Part shown: positions 24,364 through 37,739 of the stretch, piece after piece | Position numbering within the stretch: the first letter of the stretch is position 1 | Layout of the letters: each line of letters begins with the position of its first letter | Origin: Eudromia elegans | Lineage: Eukaryota; Chordata; Aves; Tinamiformes; Tinamidae | Direction of reading: 5' to 3' | Length of the DNA: 64,000 nucleotides | NCBI GenBank assembly: GCA_003342815.1 | Contig: PTEX01000278.1 | Location: 729,440 to 793,439, forward strand | The notes under the pieces: generated by a model | What the model was told of the DNA's origin: nothing | Seen by the model: the letters and a program-made list of their open reading frames with translations, nothing else | The model's database searches: none | Program-made: the position numbers and the translations under genes

Positions 24364-26572
24364 ATTCTTTTCCTGTAAGAACTGTAAATATCAGTATGAA
24401 TCTCTTATGCATATCTTTCTTGCATAAAACTGATGGGCTGCAGTGTTGCCTTCTGCCTGCTGCTCCTCCAGAAGCTGTTACGTTGCTTCCTGCATGCGGA
24501 CCTCGCTGCAGTTCCTGACACATTCATGGAACAATTTCTGAGTGCCCATCACGGAGGCCAGACAAGCTGGCGTGGCGCCTGGTACTTCCTGCTTGCTCTA
24601 ATGTGTCACGGTGACCGCAGAACAAGCGTGTCCCACTGGCTGCCTCTTTGATTCTGAGCATGACATGATGAGCTTTGAAGATGTATGTACCATATATATT
24701 AGAGACTTACTTAAAATATTTCCCCCTGTTCAATGACTCATCATGGCAGCTTCATTCTGCACAGGCATCTAAGCTGTCAGGACCTGAAATTTGGCTCTGT
24801 GTCTTGCAGCGAGTTGCTTCTGGCTGAAGATCTGCCTTCTTGTCATGCAGAAACTGTCGTCTCTAGAAGTTCATTGGAGTTTAGTTTGAAGAGCTGTTAG
24901 TGGTGCTGCAGGACAGTCTTTGACTTTTTTTTTTTTTTTCCCCCTTCTTTTGTTTGCAGGGAGGGAATATTTCAGCAACTATTTTAAAATGATTTTTGAA
25001 TCGAGCAGGATTTTTTTAAAGAGTTTTAACTGCATGCAGGAACACACTTTTTTGTTGTTTATGAATTAAAATGATTAGCAAACCAAAATTACAAGAAAAT
25101 CCAGAAGTCCCTTTTCCCTTAGAATCTGCTATGCAGAATTTCTTTTTGACTTGGGCTTTTATTATTCTGGTGCTCTTTTTAAGTGAGTGTGCCTACGCTT
25201 GGTGCAAATAAGTTGAAACCTACTGAACTGGCCTGCAACATGTAGAGCTGCGTGTGCACCTCAAATTATGGTGGTGGTGGTTTCCTTCTATCCCTGTTCT
25301 CTTTAGTTTTTGACTCCAAAGTTTGGTTCAGATTTTAGCTCTCAGACTTGTGTGTGTTTAGTGCTTCTCCAAGATGACAAACTAGAAAGGTGGAATCAGG
25401 GGAACTAAGCCATGTTCAACAGCAATTTGCAACCACATCTACTTTGACACCAGCAATGGATAAGGTTAGGAGATAATTTTCATCTGGTAACTTGGCAAAA
25501 GTTTCTTCTGAAACCATTTTTAGCTCTAGATAATTACAGTCATATTAAGTTACTGCTCTATTAAGGAATAAAATCTCAGTTTAATTCAACTTTTCAGTGT
25601 TGATAAAAAGACTTATCTGGCAAGGAATGCATACGTACAGGTGCAGGCGAAGCACCTGCATTTTACATACCAAAAATATACTCACTTGGTAAAACACAGT
25701 CATATACATATCTAACAAATTTATATTTCCATTGGCAGTAGACTTTGTTTAAAAACAGCAGTAGTGTCATTAAGAGGAATTGAATTACCAACATGACGTA
25801 CATTATCAGCTTAGATACTACAAAAGTGCCATGATGAGTGTTTTTGGGAGTAACTTGGGAGTATGTATTGATACAGTGTATGGATTTCTTTGAGCAATAC
25901 TTCCATCTCATTAGTGTATCCAATACACGTTGATGCTTGTTTTTGACCAACTTGTACAAAACTTGTGTTCTCATTCTTATTTGTCTATAACTGGAAACTG
26001 AATTTTAGAATTTATTTAACTTGGCACTTGCTAAGGCTTATAAGAATAAAGTTCCAAGTTGCATGTTTTCATATCTACTCTTTAAACGTCATTGGCCGTA
26101 AGATTTGTTGACAATTGCAGTGATTCTCCTATGGAATAGTAGAATGATAGCATTGGAATAACGTTGCTTGAATGTGTTTTATTTTGCTTTTTGCTCTACT
26201 TTGTAGTAAAAACAAAGTCAGAGAGCCAATTGGCAGCTTGCAGCTTCATGTATTTTTAAGGTGAAGGTCATCTCATAAGTAATGCATTAATATCAGGCAC
26301 CCTGTTTGGGACTCAGTTTTCTTTTCTAGTATATAACTTGCTTTGTGCCCTGGTGAGATTTCTGGTTCATTTAATCTCCAATAAAAATTCTCTGGCACAG
26401 TTTCTCCACCAGCATAGCTTTAGGATGAGGATGGGTGGGATGAATTTGTTATTGTGCTGCTGAACAGAGAGAGAGACTTCTGTTGACAGAGCAGAAACTA
26501 ACAGTGGATATAAACATGTATTTCTTTTTATTTTTTAACACTTGCATTTTCCATTTTGCAGTTCTTCTTGTG

Positions 26573-26634
26573 AATATATAAATAATATAAATATGTATAT
26601 GTGTATATGTATATGTGTATATATAATATATATA
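26573..26634. repeat. TATG/TA microsatellite
   Basis: Mixed atgtatatgtgtatatgtat-type repeats flanked by TA-rich sequence. It lies in intron 11 and is followed by an A tract near 26660. Confidence 0.85.
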
Positions 26635-28832
26635 AAGCAAAAGGAACTAATTTTTTATTAAAAAAAAAAAACTCAAGAATTTGCTAGGAGGATATGTGAA
26701 CAAGCAAAACCGGTTTTTCCTATGAAGTGTAGGACTACTGTAGGAGTGGGGAAAACACTTCTGTAGCAGAAGTGATGCTGGGATCTTTTAATACTGTTTT
26801 GGCAAAGATATTGTTGCAATTTTGCTATAGTGCAGTAATTAATATGCAATCTGACTTCAAAATGTGTCAAATGCTGTGATGCAGGACTCTTGTCTCTTTA
26901 CTACCATATTGCCTAAGCATAATTACGTTCATTATCAAAGATTCATCTGTGACCACTAGCTAGATAACTTTGTGAATCTATTTATTTGGAAGTGTGCATC
27001 TTAAGAGATCGCTGAAAAGGCTTGGGACATATGAGCTTAGTGTTTAGGTAGTAATGGTAACTCAAATATTTTGAGACTTTTCATTGTTCTAATTAAAAAT
27101 GGAATGGGGAAGTACTCTAATGATTAATAATAATAATTTCTGTGAACAGTGCTGAAATGTAGCATTTCTAGGTTATTGGGAGTAATACCGTACTTTTCTA
27201 AACTTTAACTGCTATTTGCTATTTTGCTGGTGCATTGTTTCTGGTGACTTCAACAATTCTAGCCATAAATATCAAGTAGAGAAGAATTTGAAACTGATTA
27301 ATTTCTATGACTGCAGGTATTTCAGTTCTCTATTCTCCTGTTTTTCCAGTGAGTTAGTGGAGCCTTTCATGGCTGTTCATTCTCCATCATCTTTCAAGAG
27401 AATCAAGACTTGGCTTTATGTCCTACAAGATGATATTAAGCACCTCACTGACAATTTAGTTTTTGGTGGTTTTCTGGTTAAAGTCATGATATTTATACAG
27501 TAGCTGGGCTTTATGGATCTGATGGATTTCCTGCTTTTGTCACTTTTTCTTCACTTTTCCCTTTGCTTCATTACATGAATTTATATGGATCTACACCTTC
27601 CTTATGCTTTTGTAAAACTGAGACTTATCTCTTGTGTTGGTAGTGCTTTAAGGGAGTTTATGCCCTGAAACTGTTGCTTTCAATGAAAAAAGACATTTTG
27701 AGTATTCTGACATATTCATAGTGTCAGTCTGACAATTTATAATGAACTTACTATATAAAGAGGCTATTTTTTCAGCCCTAAAATAAAAGGGCTATACTTT
27801 TACATAGCATTGGGAAAGCTGTCATTTGCCAAGGTGCTATTGAAGCTCTAGGGGAACCTCATGTAGGGTGACAGGGTTGCTAAATCCTTCTTGTCACTTG
27901 GTTATTCTGCTTTCTAAAGATCTCTCTCCCACCTGGCACTGCTAACTGGCTAACTCTCTTTTAATCTTTATTTTTCACACAAGCCAAAGTACAAACAGGC
28001 TTAAGAGCATCTGCTGCCCTCAGTGAGCTCTCAGCAATTGATATGTAAGCTAAGCTGACTGTTTCTGGCTTCCAGCTAACAACTGGGAGCTGGAAAAAAA
28101 CTTGTCTGTAAATTGGTTTTCTGAACCACTTGGTTCTGCTCAATTGTTTAAAAATGAGAAATCTGAAACTAGGAAATAAAGGTTGTCTTCTCCATCCACC
28201 AAAGCCTCCCTACGGTCCAGGGAACTGACTCTTTGGGAAGGGATGAGGATGGAACTGACATGGAAATGCTACAGGGAAAGTGACACTTATGTCTATGATG
28301 ATGCAACTTGTTTTTTGTTGTTGTATTTCCTCCTTATCCTGCTTTGCTAGTCTCCTGAACTTTTCCCGTGGAGCTGTGATCAGCCCCCCGGGCAGTGATG
28401 GACTTCAGAAAGCGCTGGCACCTGCTTTTGTGAGCTGATAAATGCCTGGATTTTCTGCCCAGGCTCCTACAGTTAAAGCAGCTTTGAGTTTCACTCCAGA
28501 AGCTGAAATCAGACTCTCTTTGGGTATTTCTTTTCATTCCACATTAGAACACAGCCAAAGCCTTTCAAATTTTAGCATGAAATGGATTTAGTGGTCTTGG
28601 TTTGATCTGTATTATTCAGCTAACTGAACTTTAAAAAGACTGTACCGACATTTTGATGCTCTTATTCTCCTATTTTTGATTCCTTTCTTCTGGACTTTTT
28701 ACCTGACCCTCAGAACTTTGTTTCTGTTCTGTCCTATCTAGGTTTTCATCTCATATATCTCATCTCTCTCTGGCTATGCTTGACATGGTACAAATGAGAG
28801 TGACATGCTTAGATTTTGAGTGTGGAGAATAT

Positions 28833-28851
28833 ATTTATTTATTTATTTATT
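28833..28851. repeat. (TTTA)n microsatellite
   Basis: Four to five tandem copies of attt within intron 11. Confidence 0.85.
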
Positions 28852-29890
28852 GTACCTATTCTCTGCCCCTTCTGTCCTCCCCTGCCTCCACCTAATCTTT
28901 TCTCTTGTACACAAAACAAGTGATTTTTTTTTAGTGTATTTTTAATTTATTAGCCCCTGGATAGTGTATGCTAGAAATTGTTTGACTGGACAGCAAGATG
29001 GTGAGCTTTGTCCTTAACCTGAAAGGTTTTGGAACTAAGTATTATTCTGAATAAGACCACATGCATACAGTCGGAATGTGTGTGGTGTATTTGAACCATG
29101 TACCAAAAAAACAAATGCACATTTTTGGCATTGTAGTTCCATGGGCCCAAAAAGCCCAAACTATTGAACCCTTGTCATCTTTGTATCATACTCTGCTCTT
29201 CTCCTTCATCAAAGTTGCCCCATTTGCCTAGTGTTTGTAACTTCTGTTGTGTTATTTGTTAGTGGCTTCCGTTTGCCATCTGAATTCAATACAAAAGTGT
29301 TTTTTCTGTCATCAAGGCTCTCCATGCATTAGAATGTGGTTGTTTACTGTTCCCTATAGCTTCTTAATGAACAGCTGTTTCCTCAGTAGCCACACTTCAC
29401 TTACTTATATCTTACATTTTGTTCCTATATTGCTCTTTCATAACTGGTGTGCTACAGTTTCTTGTGCCAGTTGACTCTTTTTTGGTTTATTCCTAACAAA
29501 GCATTTTTAAGGTCTTAAAGTATGCATGTACATATATATGTCAGGCAAGAACTTGGACACCCATACAAAACTTATTGTTCATACCTTGAAATTATTTGGA
29601 AAATCCCACTGTCTCGTCCTCATTTATAGACCTAGAACTACATTCCTAATGTCCGGTGTTCAATAGGCTCAACAAATGCTGACCTAATAAAAAAGCATCC
29701 TGGTCTTTACCGTTAAATAACTACCTACCCTCTTCTATATTCCACTCTTCCTGAAGAACAGAAGGAAGGTAGTGCATGGTAGAATATGGACCCCAGTATA
29801 TGGGCAGTGTGTGAGGCAGTGCGTGAACTTTCTGTTATGTATTTTAATATCAGACAATAGGACTGTCTGATGAAATAATGCAAGTTAGTC

Positions 29891-29909
29891 TTTTTTTTTT
29901 TTTTTTTTT
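29891..29909. repeat. Poly(T) tract, T19
   Basis: Nineteen uninterrupted T. On the other strand this is a poly(A) run, but nothing preceding it on that strand looks like a retrocopy or carries a polyadenylation signal at the right place. Confidence 0.85.
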
Positions 29910-30944
29910 GCTCCTTGTATAAAAAACTCTCAGTGTAGCTCTTACTACAATAAAAAAAATGTTAAAGAATATGGAATGGCATAAACTGGTCTTATTTGAA
30001 AAGTGCAGTGCTGGAAAAAGAAGTTATGTGGCCCTACGTAAAGATCTGGATACTACAAAGTTCTCAATTTTCCAACTGTTCAGAAAGAAAGAAAATGCAA
30101 ATTTTCTGGGAGATCAGAAATAGTATTTGTAATCTTCTCTGCTTGTTTTTGAATGTGCCTATTAAAATTTATTATTCAGTATCATAACAATTATATTAAT
30201 GCAGTTGGTATTTCATGACTCCTTTTGGATAACATGTGGAGAAATCTTTCAGAAGAAAGCTGATTGTGACTTCCCAGCAATACTTTGCAGCTTAAAATTG
30301 GCATGAAGTGCCTAAAAACAGATATAGAGTCTCCCTGGACTACTAAGATCAGGATACACTGATCTTGGTTTGGGGAGCAAGGCAGGGAAATGGTTTGGAA
30401 TATTTCACAATTGAATTAAAGTATCCCCTTGTATAAAATTGACTTTGGACTTGTAATAAGCAAGTAAAACTTCACAGAAAAAAAAACCTTCTCAATAGCA
30501 CAAAGAGCTTCTCTTTGCACCCATGTGCATCATCTTTGGTCCTGTGTTCTTGCCAAATTATGGCTGAGGATCCTTCCCGTGCTCAGCTCCCCTTCTGTGT
30601 CTCGATAGTTCGTGGAGACCTTGAGGATGGAAGGCGAGAAGGAGCCTTGAGAGGCTCCCTTATCTGGAGCCCTGCAGGACAGCTCTTCCATATGGATGCT
30701 TGAAATAAAGCCAATCTGAGCCAAGAGATCACTTGTAGGAATTGCCAGCAGATTAGCTGAATTTGTAGAGTGGATATGAAGTCTGGTTAAACAGACATTT
30801 AATTTTTTTTAGCGCTTGATTGATTCCAAACAAAAAAAAAAGCCGTACCATCTGGTCCCTGGACAACTGAGAAGCATTAGACATTATTAAAAATGTTGTG
30901 TTCATCTTTTTTTGTTCCAAATTCCAGTGAAAAGTAATTATTAT

Positions 30945-31003
30945 AAATCGCAGAATATTTAAGGGACCAGAAGGCACCTCTAGAGATAGCCTAGTCCAAT
31001 CTC
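30945..31003 (-). mobile_element. Degraded CR1 3'-tail relic
   Basis: The plus-strand order aatcgcagaatatttaaggg, accagaaggcacctctagag, cctagtccaatctcc parallels the reverse complement of the CR1 3' UTR seen at 55.1 kb (atagaatcacagaatgc, aaggttggaagggacctcta, ctagtccaacccc), with many substitutions. It is an older CR1 tail in antisense orientation about 0.75 kb upstream of exon 12. Confidence 0.6.
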
Positions 31004-31747
31004 CAAATTTTAAAAAAATTTGATAGACCTCTTCTGTGAAAAACTTACCTGTGTATAAATAACTACGTAAGTAGTAAAATGTCTTGACAATGTTTATTAT
31101 GTTGGGATGACAGTCAGTTTTATAACTGCTTCCAAATGGGAAGCAGTACAAAGCTGTCTATGTATCTTTTGCTAAATCAATTATATTTAAGAAACTTCCT
31201 CTAGTAAATATTGGAAACACTCTATATCCTGCTGGACCAGAGTATTAGTTTTGTAGCTACATAATAGAGTAACTGCAGAGCTGTGCAGAGGGCGAGTGTT
31301 ACACTCAGTGAGAAATGTCACTGTTTTGAAACTTGATTTTACTCTGAATTGTAGTAAAACCGGAAAAAATCTTGAGTTTATTGAGAGAAAATTAAAAGCT
31401 TTTTGAACCTTTAAAAGTTGTTGTGAACCAAAGCCATTTCAGACAAGGTTTGAAGTTCTTCTTGAAACTGTGGATTTTTTATTTACTTGTTTTTCCAAGT
31501 TGTTGGAATTGGCTTCTCATTCCAACTTTCACATGTGAAGGTAATTGAAACTATATGCCTCAAGATTTCTCAATAACTTCTTCATCTTTTGGACAAGTAA
31601 CGTTTTCTGTGAATGTCAGTAGCATTGAAGTTGAGGCAAAGGTAGAGCTCTTGATACGATATTGAATCCAATGTCAATATATTGTCATTATGGATCCTCT
31701 GTTCCAGGGTTTGAAGTTCCTTATTGCTGTATCTTATTTTATTCCAG

Positions 31748-31867
31748 CTATTTTTGAACTCTCATGTGAAGCGTACAAACACTTGGGCAAAACTTCAAAT
31801 AACTACTGGATAGATCCAGATGGCAGTGGGGCACTGGGACCTTTGAAAGTCTACTGCAACATGACAG
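31748..31867 (+). CDS. CNTNAP2: CNTNAP2 exon 12 (start of fibrinogen-like region)
   Basis: Internal coding exon bounded by ttattttattccag and ACAG|GTAACT. It begins by completing the Ser codon started in exon 11 and ends on the first base of a Glu codon, so it is phase 1-1. The frame reads [15 protein letters not shown], then [13 protein letters not shown], then [10 protein letters not shown], matching the CASPR2 segment between EGF1 and the fibrinogen-C-like domain. The two cysteines and the WIDPDGSG core typical of fibrinogen-like domains are present, as is an N-glycosylation sequon NMT at 31858-31866. The 120-nt length equals human exon 12 as I recall it. Symmetric phase and a length divisible by three mean that skipping it would remove 40 residues without a frameshift. 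Confidence 0.96.
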
Positions 31868-32288
31868 GTAACTGCATGCTATTCACTAATTTGATTTAAT
31901 ATCATCAATGTAGCTGTGATGGAGGGGGTCTATTAATAGTATTTTTGGCAAAAGAAAAATAGTTCCTAAATGTTTTTTTTATGAGAGAGACTGTCAAAGC
32001 TGCTATTCAGCATAACCTGGGAAAGGCAGGTGCTGACCTATTTCGTAAACTTTTAAAAATGCTATTTGCATTAATAGATTTTAATGTTCAAAGTCTTTGA
32101 AACCACAGTAGGGCTTCCAAAAAAAACATGGCCAGTCACCAAAATTCTTGTATTTAAATATATTTGTAGAAAACTAGTTTAGTAATATCTGGTTAATAAA
32201 GTGCTTGAAAAGTCAGCCTTCTAGGAATGTCATAGTCTTGTTTCTGTCTAGATGTTATTAACTTTCCCACACTGACCCAACAGAAGGC

Positions 32289-32322
32289 AAAAAATAAAAA
32301 TAATAAAATAAAATAATAAAAA
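32289..32322. repeat. A-rich (AAAAT/AAT)n repeat
   Basis: Imperfect aaaat and aataa repeats early in intron 12. Low complexity. Confidence 0.8.
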
Positions 32323-33274
32323 TCATTTATAAGCAAAATATATTTTGTATTCATCTGTTTTCTCATCTTTCTTTTAACTGGAGTTAGAAATATTTATCTT
32401 GCCTAACTTCTGAAACAGTATGTAGAACTGCAGTAAATTATTTTGATTTCTTTTTAATTTCATCCGCTTTTAACATTATTTTTGCATGGATAGTTTTCCA
32501 TCTGGATGTTCTCACAGAAAGTGTCCTGTGTTAATCATCGGTATTGCCATCCTAAAGTAGAAAAATATGATGATAAGAAAGACTAAGCTTTCCTGTTCCC
32601 CTCAGTTAGAGGAGGGTGGGTTTTTTTGTTTTGGTTTTGGTTTTTCATTTTGTTTCGTTTTTTTGTTTTGGAGGGGCGGAGCTAGGCAGCTACTAATACA
32701 TGATGAAGTCATTTCATTATTTTTTTTTTCCAATGTATATTGGGCAGCTGATCGAAGAGGTGTCTTTTGACTTTTCTAAAATGTCTGCATCATACATTAA
32801 AGAGTTGCATTAGAAACCAGCACGTGTGTGATTTAATCCAACTTCAGGGTCTGCAACAAGAAGGTGCTATGGCAAGATGAAATGATAATTCTGCTTCTCT
32901 AGTGATCAGAGTGCCTGAATTCCACAGAACATTCCCTGGACATAGAGACCTATGTGGTTTTGCAGCTGGGTGTGGGCTTTATGCTTTATCTGACTTGGCT
33001 TCGGACAGGTTTAGACCCCCAAAATCCCCCTAAAATCCCCAGGGAGCAGACCCCAGAGCAAGTGCTCCGAGGCTTGCAGCTTCTGGGAGAAGAGGAGAAT
33101 GCCACTGTTTAATATTGCCATTAAGTTCTGTGTCTGAATAATACATATAGCTCTGGAAATGGAGCCTGATCTAAGCCCTGGGAGCTACACCAGCCTTTCC
33201 TGGGCCAGAAAGGCAGGCCAGCAATCTGTACTGAGGCACAGGTCTATAGGCAATCTTTCACGTAAGTGGATCCT

Positions 33275-33375
33275 TACCCATTTAGGGCTCTTTAAATCAT
33301 AACCAGCGCCTTGAACTGTATCAGTAACTAATCAGGCAGGCACTTCAGGGAACAATGCCAGGAATCTGTGATATA
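33275..33375 (+). mobile_element. Ancient amniote LINE-like (CR1/L3-type) relic
   Basis: The blocks tttagggctctttaaatcat, aaccagcgccttgaactgta and aactaatcaggcaggcact recall a widespread old amniote repeat whose consensus has an 'agggctttatag / accagcaccttgaatt / ggcagccagtgcag' order. Identification is by recall of that pattern. The copy is very diverged and its ends are uncertain. Confidence 0.45.
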
Positions 33376-36300
33376 TTATAGCGATTTCTGCTATTCAAAA
33401 GAACTGCTGTGTTCAGCATTAGCTATAGCTTTTAGCTAGTCTTCAAGGGTAACTTGTAAAGTAAAAATATACTGCAGTAATGATGTTAGGTATGAAAAAG
33501 TACACCTCTCCAGGAGCAGCGCATCAGTCATTCATTCTAAAACTAAATGCACAGTGGAATGTCCTAGTAGCTTCTCCAAAACTGGAAAATAAACAGTTAA
33601 GAAAATTAAGCAGCAATTTTTTTTCTTCCTAATATTTCTTGTCTGCAGCACAGTTTCTAGAATCGGTATGTACGTAATTTTCTTAGCCAGGATAAGAAGA
33701 TCATGAAGGATAAGATAGATGATTTGCTACTCATTCTTTTCCATGGTAGATGATATTGCATATCATGTTACTACAAAAAAAAGACATTTTAGGTTAATAT
33801 GAGTATAATTCTCTATTTAAAAATAAGAACCTGATAGAACTATTTCTTCATTAAAATGCAAATGACTACAGGAGTATGTGAAAATTGACAAGCAATTTTA
33901 ATCTCCACTTCCAAAAGTGGAATGCCATTCTGATAGTTATTCTTCTCCCATAATTTATCAAAATATTATTTGTAACACAACCTATATCCCTGTGAGGATA
34001 ACTGGAGTGTAAGTACTTGCACACTCCAACCTTCTCATTTCCAGCCATCTTAAATTTTGAAGATGTTGGGGAGGAAAAGAAAAGAATATTTTTCAGTAAA
34101 AAATTCATAACACCTTAAACCCTGCTCTGAATTGATGTAAAATAGTGATGTAGGAACTAGAAAAGAGAGAATGGAGATTTACTTCATTTTTTCAAACAGT
34201 GTATTTCCCTAGCACTCTGTAGTATTGCTATATCTCATAATACAACAAAAGATACTATCACACATTGGAATAAGAACAGGCTTATGAAATAGCTGTAGTA
34301 CTGAAAATGTGCAGTTTTATGGCCTTTATTCTGTATTTGAGAAGGAATTTAACTGAACTACCATTAATGTTTTAACGGGGAGGTAGCTAAATAACTTAGA
34401 GACCTAGCTCCAGTGAATACAATGCAGAGCACAAAAAGCACTTGGTTCTTTCATTTGGAGGATAATCCTTCTCTCTTAATAGAGACATTCTTAAATATTG
34501 ACACTTTCTCTGAGATTCTGGGTTCTCTGAGAATCCATTCTGAATGTTCACATCAATGCAATACTCTATTAAATAAGCATCTCTGTCTTAAAGCACGACT
34601 TCAGATGCTAATAACTGCTTTATATATTCCTTGCTTCAGTCAGATAGAACTGGCAAGGAAGAGCATCTTAGTGGCTGAAAGAGTAGTGAACTTACAAGTT
34701 TGGCTACTGGGGAGGACAAGTCCACAAGAACATTGGGTTTATTAGCAAGGAAGGTACCAGTTTTCCTGAAAGCAAGATGGCTTTTTGGTTATATCCTTGT
34801 ATCATAATTACTCCATCATAGTATTGCCTCCTTCAGCTGGAGGATAAGCTGCATGCTTATTTGTCCACAAACCTTTGGGAGGAGGGCTAATATTCTAAAA
34901 AGCTGTGGAATTGCATTTCTGGAAACTGAATCTCTGTCTCTTGAGTGCAATATCACAAATTTCCTGGGTTCACTGTTATGTCAATCTTTAATTTGCAGAT
35001 TCTGTAGTCTACGTCTGTTGCAGATGCTCAGTGTGTTAATAGTCTCCTTTTTAAAAGCTAGAGAGAAAATTACAGTTCAGCAGGCAGCTCTCTGGGCATA
35101 TATTTCCATACAATTCATGTCAGTGTATCTTGATTTAGTAGACTGGCATATGTCATGTTGATAAGGCCTGTCTTTCACAGGTGTCCATATGGTACCTGAA
35201 CAACTGCTCACATTTTTAAGCTCTCCTTGGCTATTCAAGAATGCAGGAAAAGTCTTAAGCTCACGTGAATGCACATGCACGCTTCCGGAAGCTATACAGG
35301 GTGCCTACTAACTTTTGTATTTTGTACTGTTCAAGAAAACCCTCCACCATACTCTTGTCCGTGTGTTCCTCCAGGCTCTGGGCCGAGGCTTGGGAAATTA
35401 TAGTCTTTCTGCTCCTTTTGCTTCATCATTTAAACTACTGATGCAAAGCTGAAAAATTGCATAATTCATTAGGAGATATGCCAGTTTATTCTTTCTCTTG
35501 GTCCTGAAGTCATTTTGCCTCTATGATCTGACTTTTATTTTAGTATCCAAATAGCTGCAAGTGTAATTGCTCTGTTTTGGAAGGTTCTTGCCCTGTCCAC
35601 TTCCTTGATCAGTTCTCTTCCTAAAGCTGCACATCTTTGGACGCTTTGAGAGATTATTATACGTATTTCTAGCTTGCCTCAGGTCAATTGTGGAGTCTTT
35701 TCTCTGCCCACGCTCTCCTTCCCTCCCATCTCTCTCTCTGCTTTCTCTAAGACGAGTGGCACATGTAATAATTACTTCAATGACTTTGTGAACAGTCATT
35801 AAACAACCATAACTGTCGTATCCTATGATTTTTCTGTCTCCTTGTTGTAAGTAGTGGGTCACTAGAGTGCTTTTTACGATGACATATGTAGAAACATATG
35901 GCATGAAAATAAATGTGCCATTCATCACAACATACTGATGAAAAGTGCCCCAACAGTGGTAAATGTTTAGTTCTATAGCACTTATCAGTATAATTAATTT
36001 CCAAGATAAGGTGTTTTTCTTGAAAAGCAATTTTCAGAACCTTAAAGATATCACGACTTTTTTTATGCATATGTATATACATTGTATATGAAATAAATAC
36101 ATTTTGGGAAATGTAGAATTTTGAATGATTTATTTCCTATTTAGCAAAGAAAGCTCTCTCCCTCCTTTCGCACCTCAAGGAGGTTTTCAAATTAAATAGA
36201 GGAGGGAAATAATGTTTTCTTAATTGTTAACTTAAATACAAAAAGGCTACAGTTAGTCCGATCAATAAGCAGTTGGTAATAAGCATAACTTTGCCATTGG

Positions 36301-36570
36301 ACTGTGCTAAGTAGCTGCACGATAATAGAAATGCAGAGACCTTACCTGTGCAATCTCATTGCAAAAAGCTTCCAGTACAAGTATTTGAAGTCTTCCATAA
36401 AGAAGAAAGAAATCTTTTAAGTATTTCAACCATGCCATACAAAGTGAAGTTTTGATTCTTAACTCATTTTTGTCAAGCTTTGTTTTGGAGAGTTTTTATT
36501 AGTCCATCAGATTCCCTTGGAAGCTAAAATGACTTTTAGAGGGGAGAAACAGGAATAAGTGTGGGTGTAT

Positions 36571-36893
36571 TCAGGAGCAGGTCTCTGAGGTAGTGAAACA
36601 GAGACCTTTTTTGAAGGCACACCACGGCTTACGTATCCTTGTAGAAATGAACCCTGCCCCCTTACCATGAGACACTCAGAAAGGACCCCCACACCCTCTC
36701 CATGAGGTGCTCTCCACTAGCAACTTCTAACCAGTCATCGGGAGCCCCAAACACTTTTATCCAATCATGTCAAAAGGCACCCGTTAATCTATCAGGTTTA
36801 TCCCATAAGGGGATTTCCATCCTCCTGGTTTCTCTCTTCACTCGAACAAACCAGAGTTTAGTATCTCAATGCTCTGGGCTCAGCAGACCCCCA
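36571..36893 (-). repeat. Provirus 3' LTR
   Basis: This 323-nt LTR is the more complete of the pair. On the minus strand it begins with TGGGGGTCTG directly after the polypurine tract and ends near GCTCCTGA. Shared blocks with the other LTR on the plus strand include acaccacggctta, aaccctgcccccttacc and agccccaaac. The TATA position reads ttacgtat here, so that box appears mutated. The left terminal dinucleotide is TC on the plus strand instead of TG, a further sign of decay. Confidence 0.85.
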
Positions 36894-36909
36894 TATCTTC
36901 TCCCCTTTT
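36894..36909 (-). promoter_or_regulatory. Retroviral polypurine tract
   Basis: On the minus strand this reads AAAAGGGGAGAAGATA, directly abutting the TG start of the 3' LTR. It is the expected position and composition of the primer for plus-strand DNA synthesis in retroviruses. It independently fixes the LTR boundary and the minus orientation of the element. Confidence 0.85.
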
Positions 36910-37110
36910 GCTTATCAATCAATGGTGCGTTCCAAGAAGATATGGGATGCGTCCGTGGCCATCCTCCAGGTGGGAACTCATCTTCTCCTAGTTGGGCATC
37001 TGTGTCTGTTTTGCTGTCTTCACTGGGGAGTCAGGTCTGCATTTGGATTGTCATCGTGTTGGTGGCGACAGCATGTAACGCGTAGTTTATCATGCTCTGT
37101 ATCAACCTTC

Positions 37111-37372
37111 TCAAACAGGAAACAAAATTGCTACAAAAACTAACAAAACTACAAACCTTGCAACTATAACTTTCCCAAACCACTCACCAAGTCAAAGCCT
37201 CCAGCCCCCAAATATGAAAGGATGGGGAGCACCGAAAATCCAGATGGCATTCTCCTCCAAGGACTTGGATTGTAGCTCCGAGTAGTTATGGGCTATTTGT
37301 GTAGCCTGACACTCATACCCACCAGGTTGCCTACCAAGTAGGTGCTGAATCAAGGGTGCTAACACCAAGGCG
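37111..37372 (-). pseudogene. ERV env transmembrane-subunit remnant
   Basis: One minus-strand frame downstream of integrase reads an ectodomain-like tail (QIAHNYSELQSKSLEENAI) and, after an in-frame TGA at 37192-37194, a hydrophobic membrane anchor (VIVARFVVLLVFVAILF, about 37117-37167), ending at a TGA at 37111-37113. Position just before the polypurine tract and the single membrane span fit the C-terminal end of a retroviral TM protein. The surface subunit, fusion peptide and heptad repeats are not recognisable. The adjoining open frame at 37331-37570 is in another frame and probably represents scrambled env or pol-env junction sequence. Confidence 0.6.
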
Positions 37373-37739
37373 CGATGAGTCTTGGTCTAACACCTTGGCC
37401 AAGGTTACCCTCTGGACTGTTGAGGAGGTGCAGTCAGCGTCCCCATCACAGAGGTACGGCTTAAGATGCAGAGCATCACCTTCAGGGCTCCTTTTCATCT
37501 GCCTCTGTCGCTGGACAGACCTGTCTTGCAGGTACCCATCGTGATCCTGTTCCTGTGGAAACACAGGCATACCCTTGACCCCACGTTATTAGTGGTACTG
37601 GTCCCTCCTGCTTCTGGGTGTTTAGATTTTTGTATTTTACCAGAGCCTGCCCCATACTTTGAATCTCATCTCAGTGATGCCGTTGGATTGGCATCATCCT
37701 GTGCTGCTCACAATTTTAAAAATTTACATTGCTTTTGTC

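Noticed and set aside
24433..24651. 72-codon frame with a signal-peptide-like start after the CR1 tail
   Set aside because: No homology and no conserved features; a leucine-rich start arises easily by chance.
35521..36030. 169-codon minus-strand open frame in intron 12
   Set aside because: Composition is ordinary AT-rich intron plus a polypyrimidine stretch. The translation shows no domain, and nothing suggests splice or promoter context. One frame of this size is plausible by chance in 64 kb.
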